A stretch of DNA of 64,000 bases. Source: Magnolia sinica (taxonomy: Eukaryota > Streptophyta > Magnoliopsida > Magnoliales > Magnoliaceae). The translations under genes and the position numbers were made by a program. Position 1 is the stretch's first letter. Every line of letters begins with the position of its first letter. The notes beneath the pieces were generated by a model that was not told the origin of the DNA, did not search any database, and was given only the letters and a program-made list of their open reading frames with translations. The stretch covers positions 78,210,862-78,274,861 of the forward strand of contig NC_080584.1 in assembly GCF_029962835.1 (NCBI RefSeq), in the 5' to 3' direction. Below are positions 45,593-54,093 of this stretch, piece by piece.

Positions 45593-46411
45593 TATTGGTC
45601 CTCTTGATCTTTGGATCTGTCTTATTTTTTGGCTCAAGCCTTATGACGAGCTCACCAAGTGAATGGACAGTTTGTATATAACTCATATCTCATGATGGAC
45701 CCACAAACCTTGGTGACATCAGCACACCAGCCTTACAGCCAGTTCACCAAAGGATTGAATGTCTACCATAGAAACACTTTTTGAGGGTCACAAAAATTTT
45801 AGATCAATATGATACTTATATTTTCCTCTTCATCTAAGTTTGTCCATCCTTATGAACAGATTGGATGCAAAATAAATGTGATAGTGGTCCACGAATGTTT
45901 TAATGGGGAGAATCATTGTCTCCACTACTATATATGGTGTGGTCCACTTGAGCTTTGGATACTAATTTTTTGGATCAAGATCAATAATGATCTTTCCAAA
46001 TGAATCAACGGTTTAGGGTTTAATACATTATTTTCTGGCCATGTAACTTTGATCTAGCTGCTTTGAAGCGTTACCATGCACAACTGAGAGCTCAAGGAGC
46101 TCTTGGCAGGAAAGGTACCCACACCAGCTAGGTTGGTGGTGTGTGCTGCACCAGCTAATCGGCTACCAGCTATGTGAGGCCACATGATGTGCTTGACATC
46201 CTATCATCTAACGGGTTTACTTGACCATAACGATCACCTCTCCATTAAATCAAACTAATTCACACCATAAAAATGGTAGAAAGCCATCCAAAATGCTCCA
46301 AATTAATGTGGTGCACACCTGAATATTGGATTAGCCTTGTTTTTTGCTCTGGTTATCACTAGGGTGTGACAGACTTGGTGAGAGGTTGGATGTCATATAG
46401 GTACCACGTGG

Positions 46412-46598
46412 GGAAGCGGATTGCGTCCAGCCCCTGCGCGGATGGAAAGCCGTTTTTCCGCCTAGGCAAGGCTCTGTAGCACCACAACCCCTGACTGTTA
46501 CGTCAATGATCAGATGGATAAAATCCATTACTTCAAGGTGGGGCCACAACCCCTGACTGTTAGCGTTTAACGGGTTGGTGGACGACGCGATTCATTTC
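46412..46598. mobile_element. Small MITE upstream of the NLR gene
   Basis: The flanking accacgtggg is exact at 46403-46412 and 46599-46608. The ends gaagcggattgcgtc and inverted gaaatgaatcgcgtc are similar. The interior holds two copies of 'ccacaacccctgactgtta' (46481-46499 and 46544-46562). It is only about 186 bp, so it is probably a deletion derivative. Each copy of the duplication contains the palindrome ccacgtgg, a G-box. Confidence 0.75.
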
Positions 46599-46820
46599 AC
46601 CACGTGGGCCTCGAAAAGCCAAACTCGACAATTAATGGTGGTGAACTCACACCCGCATTTCATCATTACTCGTGTGTGCGGAAAATGATAACATTTCATG
46701 GGCTACCAAGTCAAATAAAAACAAAAATCGAACCGGATCATTTCGGTTATCCGTTAGATGCACTTCTTTTATGTATCCATCAAGCTTTCAAGAAATGGAT
46801 GGATGGATGGTTGAGATTTG

Positions 46821-46830
46821 TATATAAAAA
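46821..46830 (+). promoter_or_regulatory. Probable TATA box of the NLR gene
   Basis: The sequence tatataaaaa lies 101 bp before the first ATG of the gene, an ordinary distance for a plant promoter plus short leader. G-box copies lie about 215 and 410 bp further upstream, and a single ttgacc (W-box core) is at 46221-46226. Function is inferred from position only. Confidence 0.5.
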
Positions 46831-46930
46831 AGTGATTCTTTGTTAATATAAGAGATCAACGAATGAATATTTAAAACTGTTGAGACGAACTATTTCATAG
46901 AAATGAAATTGATCGACCGACAGTCGACAG

Positions 46931-49900
46931 ATGGGTAAAATGCTTCACAACATCTTTTCAATGGGTTTCTTTTTCTTAGCAGAGAGAAGAGAGAGAGCAC
47001 GCATGACTGGCCGAGGAGGGAATGAATCTGCAGTAGCCGAGGGTGAACTGAAGAACTTTCCACATGACATCGAAAGTGCTGGTGAAAAACTCTTTGATTG
47101 CATTACAAATCCCAAAGTCTCTTTTATTCGGGGGTTTGAGGGAGTGGGGAGATGGAGCATTGCCGAATATCTAATTCGAAAGTCAAAACATGTCTTCGAT
47201 CTACAAATACCGGTAAAGCTACTAGGAGAGGATTTTAGTCTTCAAAAGGCGCAGAAGGAAATTGCGAGCAAATTGGGGATGACGACGTCAACGGATGGTG
47301 ACAGTGTTGACGAAGATGGAATAGATACCGAAACTGCGACTGAAATCTGTACTTATTTGATGGGGCAGAAGTTCTTGCTTGTGATAGGAGATGTGCTGAA
47401 AGATATCGATTTCAAACTTATTGGAGATCCACATCTCAGAAAGGTATTGCAAAATGGTTCCGAGATTGTATTCGTCGGACCCAATGACTTGAAATCCAAT
47501 GTGGCCATTAAGTTAGAGGACTTGTCGATGGACATGTTACGAGCAGAGGCATCAGATATTGCTAATTCTCCTCTGATCAAGGGCATTTTCACTCCTGACA
47601 CTGTCCTGGATTGCTTCTTTTACCTCTTGCTTTTCCCGGATTTCTCGATTGGTGTTGTATGGCTGAGATGGCGTTGGAGAGCTGAAGGATTTATTATCAC
47701 GGAAGAGGGTGAAGAAGAGGATTTGATGATGTTCGACAAGGTGGACGCTCTGTTGAGGGAGCTTCATGTTCGTTCCAAGGTCGTGTACGATTATCCAAAT
47801 GTGAAAATGCCAAAATCGTTAGCTGAGAAAGCTAAATCTCTGGTGACATCGAGACAGAGAAGAGCTTCAACTCATGGTAGATTCTGGATTGAAGATGGTT
47901 CCCTACCAATGGAGGATGATGAGGTGGAAGACATTCAGAGGATGGTGGTATTGAAAATTCCAAAACTTTCACCTCTTCCTCAAAAATGCTCCAAACTCTC
48001 CACTTTATTTCTTTCTGGAGGAGATCTTATGATCGAGATACCAGAAACCTTCTTTGAGCAAATTCAAGGCCTCCGTGTCCTCCATCTTGATGGCATAGTA
48101 AACGAATCTATTCCCAAATCTGCTTCCTGCTTGCACAATCTCAGATTTTTGAGGCTGTCAAGCTGCCCTCATTTACAAACACTCCTCTCTTCATTTCAGA
48201 TTTTTGATAAACTCGAGTCCCTAGAACTTTCAGATGGATTTTATTCTATCCCATCAATACCAGATGAAATCTTTCAGCACATGAAAAACCTCCGTTATCT
48301 CCATCTTGATGAAATGCAAATCACTTCACTGCCTTCCTCGATTTCCATGCTTCACAACTTGCGGCAGCTCTGTTTAACTGACTTCAAATATTTAGAAAGA
48401 ATCCCAGATGAGTTCTTTGAGGATTTGAGGCAGCTTCGTACCCTCGACCTACGTGGGAATTCTACGATGGAATCTCTACCATCTTCAATCTCCGGATTGG
48501 TCAATCTTAAGGAACTCATATTGTTTGAGTGCTCTTCCTTAAAGATGAATTTGCTGCCTCATTTACGAAAGCTCTCAAAACTTGAGGTGCTTGTCATTCC
48601 AAGCTGTCAGTCCGACTATTACCAAGATTATCGTTTATCAAAGGGAGGTATCTTGCCAAAACTCAGACATGTTGGGATTTCTGGAATAAATACCATTCCA
48701 AGTTTGTCCGTTAAAGGTGATCTAACCAGAGATTCTGTAAATTTAGCTATGATGGAAAGACTTGAAGTGCTTGATCTTTCGAGTACCAATCTCAAAACAC
48801 TGCCTGAGAAAATGTCCGAAGCACCTCATCTAAAGCGCCTGGACATGCTAGACATGAAGCAAATTCGCAAAATCAACTGGGATGATATCACTACTGAGCT
48901 CGAAGAGCTCAACCTTAGCCAGTGTGGAGACTGGGAATCATTAAATGTCAACGAACGACCAGGAGAGAGAGGTGGGGCTCGTATAAGGGTAAGAAATTCC
49001 AAGCTCTTACAATCTTTCAGCCCATCCACAAAACTGTGGGATTCAAAATGCTTCTCTCGATTCCACATCTACATCGCTCCTTGCCAAGAAGACGAACAAG
49101 AAAGAGGTAAATCCATCCATCTCCAGAGAAAGCAATTCACATATGACAACATTCATTCCAAGATCCGAACAACTGACTTACCAGATCCGGGAAGCCATTT
49201 TGACAAGTGCTTAGAGATCAGAGGAGGTCGTACGTCCCCAAGCGGTATCCATGGTGTTCTCAGTTGTGTGGAATTACTCACTCTGCGCGACAATGCGGCG
49301 ATCCAAAGATTATCAGAAATGGGTGATGTCGATAAAATGAAGGAACTGAAAGAATGTCGGATCAAGAGGTGCGAGCAGATGGAGATTTTCTTTGAAGGAG
49401 ATAATGCAAGTTCCGACTGTTTAAGTCACCTTGAAAAGATATGGATGTCGAACCTTGCAAGACTGAGGAGCCTGTGTGAGGGAACATATGCAAGCCGGAG
49501 CTTTGCACTTCTAAAGCACATACATTTGGACTATTGCCTGAGACTGGTCACCGTCTTCTCCTCTAGTGTATTCCTTCAAAGCCTGGAGACGCTTGAGATC
49601 AAATACTGCTCTAAACTGAAGACTGTGTTTGAAGGGGACACTGCGGCAGAAGGCTCACTGCAACGACTACACACGGTGTTTCTATGGGAGCTACCAAGGC
49701 TAGAGAGTATCTGTCATGGCACGTACTTGTCGGCATTGAAGAAGCTGCAGGTGAGGGGATGTGGGATTTTGAAGAAGCTTCCTCTTCGAGCTGGCGACAT
49801 GGCTGCTGCTTCTACTTCCACTGGTGGTGGTAGAGTGGATGTGGAAGGAGAGTCGGAATGGTGGGACCGTCTCAAGTGGGAAGATAAGAGGATTCAGCAC

Positions 49901-49945
49901 CTCATCAACTTCAAGGATCCGCGCCCTTTTACCCGGCGTAGATGA
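46931..49945 (+). CDS. NLR-like (NB-ARC/leucine-rich repeat) protein with degenerate nucleotide-binding domain
   Basis: An uninterrupted 1,004-codon, apparently single-exon gene related to plant CNL immune receptors of the RPS2/RPS5-like type. Residues 1-60 lack a recognisable coiled coil. The P-loop position (68-82) reads GFEGVGRWSIAEYLI, missing the Gly-Lys-Thr that binds phosphate. Kinase-2 (147-155) is KFLLVIGDV instead of LLVLDDVW. RNBS-B is 'NGSEIVFVG' (175-183). GLPL is absent, as only about 45 residues separate RNBS-B from the RNBS-D-like 'CFFYLLLFPDF' (228-238). The winged-helix end has MPK (293-295) where MHD is expected. From about 335 to 970 there are leucine-rich repeats, first regular ('LRVLHLDG', 'LRFLRLSSC', 'LRTLDLRGN'), then the irregular C-terminal type. 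It ends 'SEWWDRLKWEDKRIQ', as CNLs of this class do. The start is uncertain: ATGs at 46931 and 47003 (residue 25) are both usable. ATP-driven switching looks impossible, so it may be a decoy, a modulator or a decaying gene. Confidence 0.88.
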   Translation: MGKMLHNIFSMGFFFLAERRERARMTGRGGNESAVAEGELKNFPHDIESAGEKLFDCITNPKVSFIRGFEGVGRWSIAEYLIRKSKHVFDLQIPVKLLGEDFSLQKAQKEIASKLGMTTSTDGDSVDEDGIDTETATEICTYLMGQKFLLVIGDVLKDIDFKLIGDPHLRKVLQNGSEIVFVGPNDLKSNVAIKLEDLSMDMLRAEASDIANSPLIKGIFTPDTVLDCFFYLLLFPDFSIGVVWLRWRWRAEGFIITEEGEEEDLMMFDKVDALLRELHVRSKVVYDYPNVKMPKSLAEKAKSLVTSRQRRASTHGRFWIEDGSLPMEDDEVEDIQRMVVLKIPKLSPLPQKCSKLSTLFLSGGDLMIEIPETFFEQIQGLRVLHLDGIVNESIPKSASCLHNLRFLRLSSCPHLQTLLSSFQIFDKLESLELSDGFYSIPSIPDEIFQHMKNLRYLHLDEMQITSLPSSISMLHNLRQLCLTDFKYLERIPDEFFEDLRQLRTLDLRGNSTMESLPSSISGLVNLKELILFECSSLKMNLLPHLRKLSKLEVLVIPSCQSDYYQDYRLSKGGILPKLRHVGISGINTIPSLSVKGDLTRDSVNLAMMERLEVLDLSSTNLKTLPEKMSEAPHLKRLDMLDMKQIRKINWDDITTELEELNLSQCGDWESLNVNERPGERGGARIRVRNSKLLQSFSPSTKLWDSKCFSRFHIYIAPCQEDEQERGKSIHLQRKQFTYDNIHSKIRTTDLPDPGSHFDKCLEIRGGRTSPSGIHGVLSCVELLTLRDNAAIQRLSEMGDVDKMKELKECRIKRCEQMEIFFEGDNASSDCLSHLEKIWMSNLARLRSLCEGTYASRSFALLKHIHLDYCLRLVTVFSSSVFLQSLETLEIKYCSKLKTVFEGDTAAEGSLQRLHTVFLWELPRLESICHGTYLSALKKLQVRGCGILKKLPLRAGDMAAASTSTGGGRVDVEGESEWWDRLKWEDKRIQHLINFKDPRPFTRRR

Positions 49946-49959
49946 TTCTTCTCTCTTTC

Positions 49960-51075
49960 TGGCTGTGATGAAAGGTTCAGATCCTGTTTTCCTTTTCTTT
50001 CTTTTATTTTTTATTTTATTTGTATGTGTACAGAGGTTGCATGTGTGAATTTATATATTTAGCTTTGATGGATAACAGGTTGATGCAGAGCAGGTCGCGG
50101 ACAAAGATGGAACAGAGAAGGCCTAATTGGAGTTGAAAGTCATCCGGACCACCCGCAACTTAGAACGGGCGTATCTTGCAAATTGAACGAGTTACCGTAA
50201 CTTAAAACGGCCATATATGATTTTAGGTAGGAGCTACTTTAGCTACCCAACTCTGTTACAAGTTCCCCACATTGAATTTACGAAATTTTATCATATCAAC
50301 GGTCAAAATTTTATTTTATTTTGTTTTTACTATTTCTAAGAAGTTTTATTCTGATTGTAACTCCATCCTTTGAGCTTTAGAAGTTGTATTCAACACCAAA
50401 AGTGCTTAGAAAATTTAGGAGAATAACATGGTTAAGCTAAATAGTACACTTATTATTTTTGGCCATAAATCATGAGGTCCGGTAGAAATCATGACCATGT
50501 ATTAATAGTAAGTTTACTATTTATAGTAAGTCATGATTTTAGAGAATATTTGTAGTTTGATTCCAAAACTTCTTCCTAAGTTCATGTCACTAATTAAAAG
50601 GTTGTAAACTCGTTTTTTATCATGAAAAAATCAATTTCCGAATCTCTTGAAATTTATTTCTATTTTCTTAGTTTTCCTTATAGATTGGAGGAATCTTCAT
50701 GAAAAGTTCAAAGAAGCTTCATAGATTCAGAGTAGTTATATTTGAGGAATATGGTGATAGACCTCGTCATGTTCATCCATCCTCACCGATGTAATGATGT
50801 ACATAATTAATGTGATTGCATACTTCATGAGCTTCATGAGTGGACCTAGCAATTTCACTTGATTTAGCTTCAATAATTCTTTCCTCTTAGGGAGTGTAAT
50901 GGATTGTTCAGATCCTGTTTGTTTTCTTTCTTTCTTTGAATTTTCTTGTGTGTGCACATGTGTGTACACGTGGATGTGTATATTTAGCTTTCATGGGTGG
51001 CAGAGTTGATGATGATGTAGTTAATGTAATTGCCTACCTGATGAGTAGACCCACCTGATTTTTGGGCATGGCAGG
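49960..51075 (+). repeat. Duplicated 3' flank of the NLR gene, interrupted by LTR-like DNA
   Basis: Block X (49970-50085: 'ttcagatcctgtttt...tatatatttagctttgatgg') recurs at 50905-51000 ('ttcagatcctgtttg...tgtatatttagctttcatgg'). Block Y (50785-50870) recurs at 51008-51070 ('gttaatgtaattgcctacctgatgagt'). The order is X, LTR-like, Y, X', Y', so an XY unit was probably duplicated and the LTR-like sequence entered the first copy. Confidence 0.65.
50090..50780 (+). mobile_element. LTR-like sequence related to 53367-54093
   Basis: It shares, in opposite orientation, a series of blocks with the LTR of the minus-strand gypsy remnant: 'ggagctactttagctacccaac', 'gtaactccatcctttgagctttag', 'gcttagaaaatttaggagaa', 'ttattatttttggcc', 'ttactatttatagtaag', and the end 'agtagttatatttgaggaa'. 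It is strongly diverged and no TG/CA ends or target duplication can be fixed, so it may be a solo LTR or a fragment. Confidence 0.6.
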
Positions 51076-51349
51076 GTTACGTTGATGAACCCAAAGAATG
51101 GCCTCCATATTATACACGTGACACTTTAGCTCATGTGGTTGTTTCTCCTTGAACAAAAATCACACCGATTATGATGTTCTGTCCGTCTGATCAATCAATC
51201 ACCAACAGATTGGATGTAAAAAAAGGTCCAAACAACAGAGTAATCTGCCTATTGTTCGTAAGGGATAGCCACTTCCATCGGTCGGAGGATACAACGCACC
51301 CATCCATTGCTTGAAAATTTTTTTTAAAGAAATGGCCTTCCGTGGTGTG

Positions 51350-51911
51350 TTCGAAGCGGATTGCATGGTGTGCCACACACCACATACATCCATGGTGTAT
51401 TGATGAAACAAAGTTCCGTGGGCCCAATATGATGTATGTGTTATATCCACACCCTACATTCATTTTGAGAGATCATTATAGGGCATGGCCTACAAAATGA
51501 GGCAGATCAAAACCTCAAATGCACCACACCACAGAAAGCAACAGAGTCAATGATGCCCACCGTTGAAACCTTCCTATGGCCCACCATAAAATTTATTTGC
51601 CATTCAACCTGTTCATAAGAGAAATATAAACAGGTGCTTGATCTAAAACTTATGTGTCCTTAAACAAGTTTTCAATGGTAGACATTCAATTCCCACTACA
51701 TTTCTACGGTATAGTCTACTTGGGGTTATCATTTGAAGTTTGAATCTGGCTCATTTTTAAAACCATATCCTATAGTGATCTCCCAAAATGGATGGACTAC
51801 ATAGATATAACATAACGCATGCATTATGGTGGGACATTAAGAACTTTGCCACCTCAACACACCACCATGCTCGATCGGTGGTGTGTTGCAAACCATGCAA
51901 TCCGCTTTGGA
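51350..51911. mobile_element. Complete MITE related to families B and C
   Basis: Target duplications cgtggtgtg (51341-51349) and cgtggtttg (51912-51920) differ at one base. The ends ttcgaagcggattgcatggt and inverted tccaaagcggattgcatggt match closely, followed by 'gccacacacca' and 'gcaacacacca' subterminal blocks. Length is 562 bp. A further MITE fragment without a right end follows to about 52100. Confidence 0.82.
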
Positions 51912-52430
51912 CGTGGTTTGGCTAGTGACCCAGCACTACCCAGCTAGCTGGTGTCAAAGCTCTTTCGGCCCACCACAATGGAACTATTTTATGCACTCCG
52001 TTCATCCACTTATCCAACTCATTTAGGGCGAAAGCCCAAAAATGAGACAGATTCAAATCTTACCCATCTAACAAACACACCCTTGTTAGAATTAGACCCG
52101 AAGATGGACCACATATGTTGAAGGTACTAGAATGGAGGATTCAGATCATTTGGATAACTGTGATGAGAACCTACACAGATGTAAACATAAGGTGTCCAAT
52201 GGGGATATGGAATACCATGCCCAACTCTTCCTGGAGAGTCGGCCAGGGCTTCTTCTTTGAAGGGGGCATGGAGGAGAAGTATTAGTGGTGGAATTCGCCG
52301 ATGGCTAAGTTTTCACAACTAATCCAACTCAACATAAGAACAGTCTATATGCCCTCTTCATTCATCTCAACTCGAGCAACAGAAAAGCTTCAATGGTTAG
52401 AAAGGTGAGAAGAAGTGGAAGAATCAAGAT

Positions 52431-52541
52431 GAGTCTTTATTCAGGACTCAGTGGTAGACTCACAAGAGTTTCAACACAGAGGTCATGGGTTCGGGTACCC
52501 ATTGTGGTGTGTGGGTGGGTGGGTGTGTGTTAAAAAAAAAA
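52431..52541 (+). mobile_element. tRNA-derived SINE, copy 1
   Basis: A 15-bp target duplication, tggaagaatcaagat, is exact at 52416-52430 and 52542-52556. The body holds a pol III B box, ggttcgggtacc (52488-52499), with an A-box-like 'gtggtagactcacaag' about 35 bp upstream, a GT-rich 3' part and a 10-base A tail. It is transcribed by RNA polymerase III and mobilised by LINE machinery. It is not a tRNA gene, since no cloverleaf or CCA-side acceptor pairing is visible. Confidence 0.88.
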
Positions 52542-52880
52542 TGGAAGAATCAAGATCCAACGACATCATCATCTTCCATGGCAAGCTATCAGTGCCAACA
52601 GCAATGGCGGACTTGAGTATATATGCTTCTTATGGTTGTAATCTGAGCCTTTGGATTGGATTAGATCACTTAGAGATTTTAAGCAACCCTCTCGACAGCC
52701 CTTGGAGTTAGGAAAAGCAAAGAAAGCAAGAGAAATGGTACTAAAACATTGTGTGCCTGAACTTTGGAAAAACATAACACCACCATGCAAATCTACCGAC
52801 CGTGTCACCAGGTTGATGCTTGTGGAAAAATAGAACCCCACGATTCGTCAATAGATGGATCCAACATTGGGTCCTTACTC

Positions 52881-53010
52881 TTGTTCGGGTGGTAGACTCA
52901 CAGGAGTTTCAACACCAGGTCAAGGGTTCGAGTACCCATATGGTGGTGAAATTCCACTCGCGTGAGTGTGTGGGGTGTGTGTGCGTGTGTTAAAAAAACA
53001 AAAAAAAAAT
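52881..53010 (+). mobile_element. tRNA-derived SINE, copy 2
   Basis: It has the same body as copy 1 (ggtggtagactcacaggagt, then ggttcgagtacc at 52925-52936), a longer 'attccactcgcgtgagtgtg' segment missing from copy 1, and an A-rich tail. Flanks ccttactctt and acttaattctt are only roughly alike, so this copy appears older. Confidence 0.8.
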
Positions 53011-53065
53011 ATGACTTAATTCTTCAATTCTGTGAATCTTCAACTTGAGTGGGAGAATTACCTGG

Positions 53066-53066
<1 letters not shown>

Positions 53067-53145
<79 letters not shown>
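53067..53145. repeat. TA microsatellite
   Basis: An uninterrupted TA dinucleotide run of about 79 bp follows 'cctggt' and precedes 'gttttagatttg'. The alternating Ile-Tyr frame on the minus strand is an artefact. Confidence 0.95.
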
Positions 53146-53148
<3 letters not shown>

Positions 53149-53366
53149 TTAGATTTGTTGAATGCTAGCTGAGGTGAATGGAATAGGCAATTGTAGCATA
53201 AAAGATATCTATTTGGTTGGGAAAATTGAAATTTGTTTGGTTGGAAAACATGCAGGGTGATCTGGACCATTGATCTCTTCATTCACCTTGTGGATAAGCC
53301 GTATTCCCAATGACGTAGAGAAAACATATTTGCCCACTTGATGAATAACCAATATATTACACCTAT

Positions 53367-54093
53367 TGTGACGCAGGGGGAGGCCGTGAGGTTGAGCGCT
53401 GTCTTCCTCAGGGGGGATAACTATTTCGAATCCACAGAACTTCTCTGGACTCCTCACAGAGACTTCTCAAATCCATGAGAAGAAAGCAAGCAAATTAGAA
53501 AATAAATTCTATAAAATTCAAATTAATTAATGAATAAAATAAACAAGTTCACAACCCTTCAAATAGGAATACCAAGCAATGCGAGAGAAATCAGAAGCAA
53601 ACTACAACTAAAACTCCTAGAATTCGCAACTTACTATAAATAGTAGACTTAATATTTATAGACAGTCGTGATGTCTACTAGTGCACAAGGTTTTCGGCCA
53701 AAAATAGTAAGTGTCCTATTTGGCTTTATCGAGCCGTTCTCCTAATTATTCTAAGCTCTTTTCGTGTTGTGCACAACTCCTAAAGTTCAATAGATGAAGA
53801 GTAATAATCAAACTAAAGCTTACTATTTATAGTAAAAGCGGAATTAAAAGAGGCAAATGACAGTCGATCAAGGGGTATTTCGCAAATCCGGCTTGTGTAA
53901 CCCGGTGTAGCGGGGTTGGGTGGCTAAAGTAGCTCGTTCTACACCAACATCATATAATTTACACCCGATAACTCATTTCAGATTGTGAGATACGTCCGAT
54001 TTAAGGTCTGACGGTCCAGATCACTTCTATCGTCGACCGGGCCTTTTCTAATCCATCTTGGCCATAAAACTATCCGCGAACCACTCTACATCA
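53367..54093 (-). repeat. 3' LTR of a minus-strand Ty3/gypsy remnant
   Basis: On the minus strand it starts tgatgtagagtgg (54093) right after a purine tract (gaagtggagggga, about 54095-54107) and runs to near 53367. The far end, 'gcgtcaca', is tentative. The LTR-like sequence at 50090-50780 is a diverged relative. The position after integrase fixes it as the 3' LTR. Confidence 0.65.

Larger units (their letters stand above)
44480..46166. mobile_element. MITE, family B (third copy), carrying a nested element
   Basis: The left end ggaagcggattggctggtgt and the inverted right end ggtagccgattagctggtgc match family B, as does the middle. No target duplication was found, perhaps because of drift or because the left flank is itself a MITE border. 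About 680 bp of foreign sequence interrupts it. Confidence 0.7.

Noticed and set aside
52488..52499. tRNA gene, because of a ggttcgggtacc B box
   Set aside because: There is no cloverleaf. The exact target duplication and A tail show a SINE.
52569..52841. A 90-codon minus frame between the two SINEs as a host gene exon
   Set aside because: It is not recognisable as any family, and the overlapping plus frame is equally open.
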